DNA from: Xanthoparmelia taractica
Lineage: Eukaryota > Ascomycota > Lecanoromycetes > Lecanorales > Parmeliaceae
Assembly (NCBI GenBank): GCA_033085395.1
Contig: JANQBS010000577.1
Span: 1 to 13,273, forward strand
Direction of reading: 5' to 3'
Length of the DNA: 13,273 nucleotides
How positions within the stretch are numbered: position 1 is the first letter of the stretch; each line of letters begins with the position of its first letter. Positions 9,101 through 13,273 of the stretch are shown one piece after another. The translations under genes and the position numbers were made by a program. The notes beneath the pieces were generated by a model. The model had not been told where the DNA came from. It searched no databases and saw only the letters and a list, made by a program, of their open reading frames with translations.

Positions 9101-9377
9101 GCTATCGCTTCGACGAGAATTATAGAGAAATTCGAATTATGTAGCACATTATTACGTACTCGTAATTTAATTAATTCTTATTTTAACTTTAAGCGACGAT
9201 TTTTTATTCGAGTATTCTTAAGATATTTCTTTAGAGTCGCTTAATTCTTTAAAATAAACTCTTAAAAATTAATATCGAAGTTACGTCGCTCTAAGATATA
9301 CTTATTTCGATTTAACGAAGAATTCGATATCGTAATAATAATAAATCTCTTTCTTTAAAAGATAAAGAGATTAGAAC
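9101..9377 (-). other. Leader of element 2 between 5' LTR and gag
   Basis: This is AT-rich sequence with no motif I can name. The primer-binding site should lie just left of 9378 on the - strand (starting GTTCTAATCTC), but I cannot match it to a tRNA. The N-terminus of Gag may extend into this stretch. Confidence 0.5.
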
Positions 9378-9644
9378 TATAAGAAACTAATTCGCTAACG
9401 CTCGATAAGCGATCTAATTAATATAAGAGACGTATAATTAATACGATAATAATTTCTTTATTAGATATTAAGTTTTAATAGAATTAATCTCTAAGAAATA
9501 CGAAAACTCTAGAATATACGAAGAGAATATATAATCGCCAAGATCTCGCCAAGGCCTTAGATTATAAACCCCGCTATAATCTCGCAATAAACTCCAGACT
9601 TATAAGTAGTCGGCGCTAAGACGTATATAGCGCTAGATCTAATA
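9378..9644 (-). repeat. LTR copy A1 (267 bp): 5' LTR of element 2
   Basis: On the - strand it starts TATTAGATCTAGCG (TG to TA) and ends TTTCTTATA (CA to TA). It is the same length as copies 10484-10750 and 11125-11391 and clearly homologous along its whole length. It is assigned as a 5' LTR because gag, protease and RT of the same strand follow on its left. It retains some unmutated blocks (for example GCCAAGGCC near 9550 and CCCCGC near 9570), so it looks the least RIP-mutated of the three copies. Confidence 0.9.
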
Positions 9645-10469
9645 GTTTTAGAAAAGCGAAAATAAATTTATTAATACTAAAGAGCGCTAATAATTGCCAT
9701 TCATAACGTCGTTGTTAATATATCGTCGATAAAGTTTTCTAATAATTCTAATTAATCGAATTATTATATCGTCGATATCGCTATTAATAAAATAATAAAT
9801 AATAAATTAACTCTACGCTCTTTTATTATAGAAGCTTAACTATTAGTTATTTAATAATAGCTCGCTAAAAATTAGAATAAATAACGTATAATATATATGT
9901 TTTAGAATAGTAATAATATACGCTATAAAAACGATATCGCGTGTAGAAGAACTTTTTCTACGCGCCTACGAAAGAATTAAAAAAACTCTTTAATAAATTA
10001 TTAATAATATATATCGTTTATTATAATTATATTAATTTTATATTATAAAGATAATAGCGTATTAAAAGAACTCTTTTTTATTATTATTTAAAGAAATTAA
10101 GATTTTTTAATAAGTCTTCTATCTATATTTAGCGATTAATTTATAAATAATAGAACTAATCGCGATATATCGAGTCGTCTATTAATGCTCGAAGAGTACT
10201 ACTAAGATTATTATATTATAAAGAAAGTCTATATTATATATTAAAGTTAATATAATAGAATCGAGATAATTATAATTAATAGACGTTGTGTGTGTAATAG
10301 TATTAACGCACGTTTATAACGCGTATCTTTTACTACTTATAATTAAAGTTAGTATTATAGAAATAACGTTATTTATAAGTATTTTTTCTTATTTTCTATA
10401 AAGTTTAAAGATTTTTTATATTACGTAATAAGAATATTATATTAAATAATATCTAAAAATTAGACTCTA

Positions 10470-10483
10470 AGAAGAAAAATAAT
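10470..10483 (+). other. Polypurine tract of X1
   Basis: AAGAAGAAAAATAA directly precedes the LTR start TATTAAATC. It has the same layout as the element 1 tract (purines, then ATAA, then the LTR), and this argues that the LTR at 10484 is a 3' LTR. Confidence 0.65.
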
Positions 10484-10750
10484 TATTAAATCTAGCGCTA
10501 TATGCGTTTTAGCGTCGATTACTTATAAATTTAAAATTTATTACGAAGTTATAGCGAGATTTATAATCTAAGGTTTTAGCGAAGTCTTAACGATTATATA
10601 TCGTCTTTATATATCTTAGAGTTTTCGTATTTCTTAGAGATTAGTTCTATTAGAACTTAATATCTAAAAAAGAAATTATTATCGTATTAACTATACGTCT
10701 CTTATATTGATTAGATCGCTTGCTAAGCGCTAGCGAACTAATTTCTTATA
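10484..10750 (+). repeat. LTR copy A3 (267 bp): 3' LTR of X1
   Basis: It starts TATTAAATCTAGCG and ends TTTCTTATA on the + strand. It is inverted relative to A1 and A2. Homology to the X2 arm stops exactly at its last base, as expected at the terminus of an element. The five bases outside (GACAA) do not match those before the segment, whose partner lies outside the window. Confidence 0.88.
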
Positions 10751-11124
10751 GACAAATTAAGTTCTTTTAGACTAAAAAAAATAAAGTTATTAATAATACT
10801 ATCTTTAAGAAGAGTATTATATATATTCTATAATTCTTAATTAATTATAGGTTTATTTATACGCGAGAGCGAATTTAGCTTATCGAAAAAGAGAGTAAAG
10901 CTTTCTTCGAAGAAGATAACGAATTTCTCTCTAAAGATTCGCGCTCTCTTTCTAGTATTGAAGTGTTTTTCGCTTATATTACTAATAGGTCGAGATTCAA
11001 ACAAAGAGAATCTAATATTATATAAGATTTTATAATTTATTCTAATTCTCGCGTTAAGTAAGATACGATTAAAGATTATCTCGATCTTCGTATTTTAATT
11101 ACTAAGCTAACGTTTTAAGATAAT
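10751..11124. other. 374-bp spacer between the tail-to-tail elements X1 and X2
   Basis: This is the only part of 9378-12256 not repeated within the window. It begins and ends exactly at LTR termini, so it is probably the old target DNA or a remnant of another repeat. It is less RIP-mutated in its centre (ATTGAAGTGTTT near 10960, ATTCAAACAAAG near 10996). One + strand frame is open for 48 codons (10879-11022) and continues past isolated TAA codons that could be former CAA to about 11110. I do not recognise the product and cannot call it a gene. A partly complementary pair, GAGAGCGAAT (10865-10874) and ATTCGCGCTCTC (10938-10949), could fold. Confidence 0.5.
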
Positions 11125-11391
11125 TATAAGAAATTAATTCGCTAACGCTTAGCAAGCGATCTAATTAATATAAGAGACGTATAGTCGATACGATAGTAAT
11201 TTCTTTATTAGATACTAAGTTCTATTAGAATTAATTTCTAAGAAATACGAAAATTCTAAAATATGTGAAGACGATATATAATCGTTAAGACCTCGCTAAG
11301 ATCTTAGACTATAGACTTCGTAATAATCTCGCAATAAATTCTAGATCTAAAAGTAATTAACGCTAATACGCATATAGCGCTAGATCTAATA
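11125..11391 (-). repeat. LTR copy A2 (267 bp): 3' LTR of X2
   Basis: On the - strand it starts TATTAGATCTAGCG and ends TTTCTTATA. It is in direct orientation with A1 and inverted to A3. Flanks ATAAT (left) and ATTAT (right) are not a direct duplication, which argues against a solo LTR and for an LTR with internal sequence on its right. Confidence 0.88.
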
Positions 11392-11407
11392 ATTATCTTT
11401 CTTCTTA
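11392..11407 (-). other. Polypurine tract of X2
   Basis: On the - strand, AAGAAGAAAGATAAT runs up to the LTR start. It is the counterpart of the tract before A3, with one G where X1 has A. Confidence 0.6.
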
Positions 11408-12099
11408 AGCTTTAATTTTTAGATATTATTTAATATAATATTTTTATTACATAATATAAAAATCTTTAAGTCTCGCGAAAAATAAGAAAAAGTACTCGTA
11501 AATAATATCGCTTTTATAATATTAACTTTAATTATTTATAATAAAAGATACGCGCTATAAGCGCGCGTTAATATTATTATATATATAATATTTATTAATT
11601 ATAATTATCTTAATCTTACTATATTAATTATTAATATGTAATATAGATTCTCTTTATAATATAATAATCTTAGTATACTCTTCGAGTATTAATAATTATT
11701 TTAATATATTATAATTAGTTCTATTATTTATAATTAATAATAACGTAATCGCTAAATATACGTAGAAGACTTATTAAAAAATCTTAATTTCTTTAAATAA
11801 TAAGAAAAAAGAGTTCTTTTAATATATTATCGTTTCTATAGTATAAGATTAATATATCTCTAATAAATAATATATATTATTAATAATTTATTAAAGAGTT
11901 TTTTTAATTCTTTTCGTAAACGCGTAAAAGAAGTTTTTTTATACTCGATATCGTTTCTATAGCGTATATTACCAACTAATTTAAAAAATATATATTATAC
12001 GTTATTTATTTTAACTCTCAGCGAGCTATTATTAAATAATTAATAACTACGCTTATACGTCTCTTTATAAAACTATTCTAGCTTCTATAATAAAAGAAC

Positions 12100-12600
12100 G
12101 TAGAGTTAATTTATTATTTTATTAATAGTAATATCGATAACGCGACGATTCGACTAATTAAAATCACGAAAAAAACTTTATCGACGATATATTAATAATG
12201 ATATTGTAAATAATAATTACTAGCGTCTTCTAGTGTTAATAAATTTATCTTCGCTTTTTTAAAACTTTTCTCTTCTTTATAATATTTAATATACTTCTTA
12301 TAAATTCTTACTCTAACGCTATAATATTACTCTTAGATATATTAATACTAACGTATTACTAATTAACTCTTATTATTAATAACTTCTTCTTATACTTTAT
12401 TATAAGTATTAGTAAACTTCTATTATTACTACGCTAATATTAATATATATTAACACTTAATATAGTTTATATAATAATAATAACAAAAGTAAGTTCTTTA
12501 GCGCTTCGTTATCGCATATTAATATAATATAGTATCTACTCTCTCTTATCGTCGATACTTCGTTTATTTCGATAATAACTATATTCGAGATAAGTTCTTA
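12100..12600 (-). pseudogene. Unidentified degenerate reading frame in the X-element internal region
   Basis: One - strand frame stays interpretable from about 12600 to about 12260, and the matching + strand frame of X1 continues it from 9645 to about 9800, if stops are taken as former Gln or Trp codons. It contains R-T-Y-F-C-Y-Y-Y-Y-I-N-Y-I-K-C (12497-12453). With the fourth Tyr as a former Cys, this has CX2CX6C spacing suggestive of a metal-binding motif. A Lys/Glu/Gln-rich stretch follows (for example YKKYIKYYKEEKSFKKAKIN, about 12310-12250), possibly helical. I do not recognise a family; it is not RT, RNase H or integrase. It could be an extra 3' ORF of this LTR family, or chance coding-like sequence. 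Confidence 0.3.
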
Positions 12601-13192
12601 TCTTACTTTTATTATAAGAGCGCTAAAAAAATAATTCGAGATTATATAAAGATTTTATCTTTTCTTAATATAGTTATAGATTATTTTAAATAAATTAAGA
12701 CTTAAAGTATTAGAATTAGAGAAATTAAATTGAATTTAATTCTCTAAATTCACGATTATAGCGTCTAATAATAACTTAATCTCGATATTTTTTATTTTAG
12801 TAAACGTAAAGTAAGTTAATTAACTAATTTAAGAAATTAAAATTAAAAATTATAATTTAATATTATTAGAATAACTTAATAAAATATATAACTTCGCTTT
12901 AGTAATTAGTATCTTATTAAAGAGTATTAATAACGATCTAATATAGACGAATTACGAAAAAAAAATAAGACTAAGCGTGAATAAAAACACTAAGGCGAAG
13001 AATAGATTCTAAATCTTAAGATTATTTAATAGCGATTAAATAATCTTACTATTAAGTAATTTGAAAAGAAATTTAAAAGATTATTATATCTTAAATTATA
13101 TCTATTTAAAGATATAAAGAGAGATAGAAATTCGATTAAAAGAATAATAAACGTATCTATTACACTAGACTTACTAATATTAATAATACTTT
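12257..13192. other. Unassigned RIP-mutated AT-rich DNA up to the composition boundary
   Basis: This is probably the right-hand continuation of X2 or an older repeat. CA and TG are nearly absent apart from single steps near 12720-12750 and 12978-12990. I found no LTR terminus, polypurine tract or recognisable protein motif on either strand apart from the frame noted at 12100-12600. A near-palindrome GAGAAATTAAATT/AATTTAATTCTC lies at 12718-12746 and a perfect hairpin at 13018-13047. Confidence 0.5.
13018..13047. repeat. Perfect 13-bp inverted repeat with 4-nt loop
   Basis: AAGATTATTTAAT, loop AGCG, ATTAAATAATCTT. The left arm overlaps a second palindrome AATCTTAAGATT (13012-13023). It is all A/T except for the loop and outer bases, so chance in AT-rich DNA is possible, but both arms are exact. 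Confidence 0.6.
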
Positions 13193-13273
13193 CTTTATCT
13201 GTCACGGTTTTGGCATCTGTTCTCCGCATGCCAAGCTCGGTGTGGATCAATGTTGCTCCGGAGAAGAGTTTTC
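13193..13273. other. Edge of ordinary, non-RIPed DNA; possible border of a host gene
   Basis: From about 13193 (CTGTCACGGTTTTGGCATC) the base composition becomes near balanced, and CA, TG, CC and GG steps return at normal frequency. The change is complete within about 20 bases. Several frames are open across these 80 bases on both strands, so coding direction cannot be judged. The longest, on the - strand, is open from the window edge and runs into the AT-rich zone to 13026 with its first ATG at 13229; its body there is low-complexity I/L/F/N/S and looks like noise. I make no gene call. Confidence 0.6.

Larger units (their letters stand above)
1..9644 (-). mobile_element. Element 2: Ty3/gypsy retrotransposon on the - strand, split by element 1 and by a miniature transposon, 3' part outside the window
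   Basis: Reading the - strand from 9644: 5' LTR (9378-9644), leader, gag with zinc knuckle, protease, [miniature transposon 7616-7856], RT, [element 1, 125-6521 plus one target copy], RNase H start (124-1), then the window edge. Integrase and 3' LTR are therefore not visible. Its own sequence is 1-119, 6522-7615 and 7857-9644. It is strongly RIP-mutated: catalytic Asp codons have become Asn in protease, RT and RNase H. Its LTR is the same 267-bp family as the LTRs at 10484 and 11125. It is inserted into element X1 at 9645. Confidence 0.9.
9645..10750 (+). mobile_element. Element X1: 3' part of a related LTR element on the + strand, interrupted by element 2
   Basis: This comprises 839 bp of internal sequence (9645-10483) followed by a 267-bp LTR (10484-10750) of the A family. 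A purine-rich tract (AAGAAGAAAAATAA, ending at 10483) lies directly before the LTR, as expected for a 3' LTR. The whole segment is homologous, with small indels and many transitions, to the reverse complement of 11125-12256. Homology stops on the left exactly at the end of LTR A1, so element 2 inserted here; the left remainder of X1 would lie beyond the left window edge. No integrase motif is visible in the internal part. Confidence 0.75.
11125..12256 (-). mobile_element. Element X2: 3' part of a related LTR element on the - strand
   Basis: Read on the - strand, internal sequence (12256-11392) ends in a purine-rich tract and a 267-bp A-family LTR (11391-11125). It is the inverted paralogue of 9645-10750. 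Only the end shared with X1 can be delimited; X2 very likely continues to the right of 12256, where X1 offers no comparison because element 2 interrupts it. I looked on the - strand for the integrase DRG-x-QF and TDGQTER blocks and found none, so the shared internal segment is a 3' region beyond pol or belongs to a non-autonomous derivative. Confidence 0.75.

Noticed and set aside
9936..9965. Hairpin GCGTGTAGAA/TTCTACGCGC as a regulatory structure or terminator
   Set aside because: It has one mismatch and is not conserved in the paralogous X2 arm, so it is likely incidental.
10484..10750. A3 as a solo LTR
   Set aside because: Flanking bases ATAAT and GACAA are not a duplication, and the left side carries internal sequence shared with X2.
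9378..11391. LTRs A1 and A2 as the two direct LTRs of a single element
   Set aside because: They are in direct orientation 1.5 kb apart, but the sequence between contains the inverted copy A3 and no element-internal order. Gag-pol lies to the left of A1, and purine tracts place A2 and A3 as 3' LTRs of separate elements.
13026..13250. 74-codon open frame on the - strand spanning the composition boundary
   Set aside because: Its first 19 or so codons lie in ordinary DNA, but the rest runs through RIPed AT-rich sequence and is low-complexity I/L/F/N/S. It begins at a non-ATG codon and the frame is open to the window edge. Several other frames are equally open in the short balanced segment.
1..13273. 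tRNA, rRNA or CRISPR
   Set aside because: I saw no tRNA-like cloverleaf with intact arms, no rRNA core sequence and no regularly spaced short repeats. The apparent short repeats are AT-rich words caused by RIP.

Overview
The window looks like a repeat island from a filamentous ascomycete genome (Pezizomycotina) degraded by repeat-induced point mutation (RIP). Nearly all of it, about 1-13192, is very AT-rich. CA and TG dinucleotides are almost absent and TA is in excess, while CG and CT remain common. That is the pattern expected from C-to-T change at CpA on both strands. I find no intact gene; every coding region is a stop-riddled fossil recognised only by residual motifs. The species cannot be named from the sequence.

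Layout. (1) A complete Ty3/gypsy chromovirus (element 1, 125-6521, + strand) has two 208-bp LTRs, a polypurine tract and a perfect 5-bp target duplication TCTTC. Its gag zinc knuckle, protease, reverse transcriptase, RNase H, integrase and C-terminal chromodomain appear in order. (2) Element 1 sits inside the pol gene of a second Ty3/gypsy element on the - strand (element 2). Its gag, protease and RT lie at 6522-9100, and its RNase H resumes at 124-1 and leaves the window. Removing element 1 and one target copy rejoins the reading frame. (3) A 241-bp non-autonomous DNA transposon (7616-7856) with nearly perfect inverted ends interrupts element 2 between protease and RT. Unlike its surroundings it is not RIP-mutated. 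(4) The 5' LTR of element 2 (9378-9644) is one of three 267-bp copies of the same LTR family. The other two (10484-10750 on +, 11125-11391 on -) are the 3' ends of two more relatives, X1 and X2, arranged tail to tail. They form a roughly 1.1-kb imperfect inverted repeat around a 374-bp spacer. Element 2 is inserted in X1. (5) X2 internal sequence runs rightwards to at least 12256, followed by unassigned AT-rich DNA to about 13192. (6) At about 13193 the composition changes abruptly to ordinary sequence with CA and TG restored, so the window ends at the edge of a non-RIPed block that may hold a host gene.

Order of events inferred from nesting: X1 and X2 first, then element 2 into X1, then element 1 into element 2. 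The miniature element entered element 2 after most RIP, or was spared by its small size. I see no evidence of a new multi-gene functional system; the value here lies in the nested structure, the unmutated miniature element, an unidentified 3' reading frame in the X family and the sharp RIP boundary.
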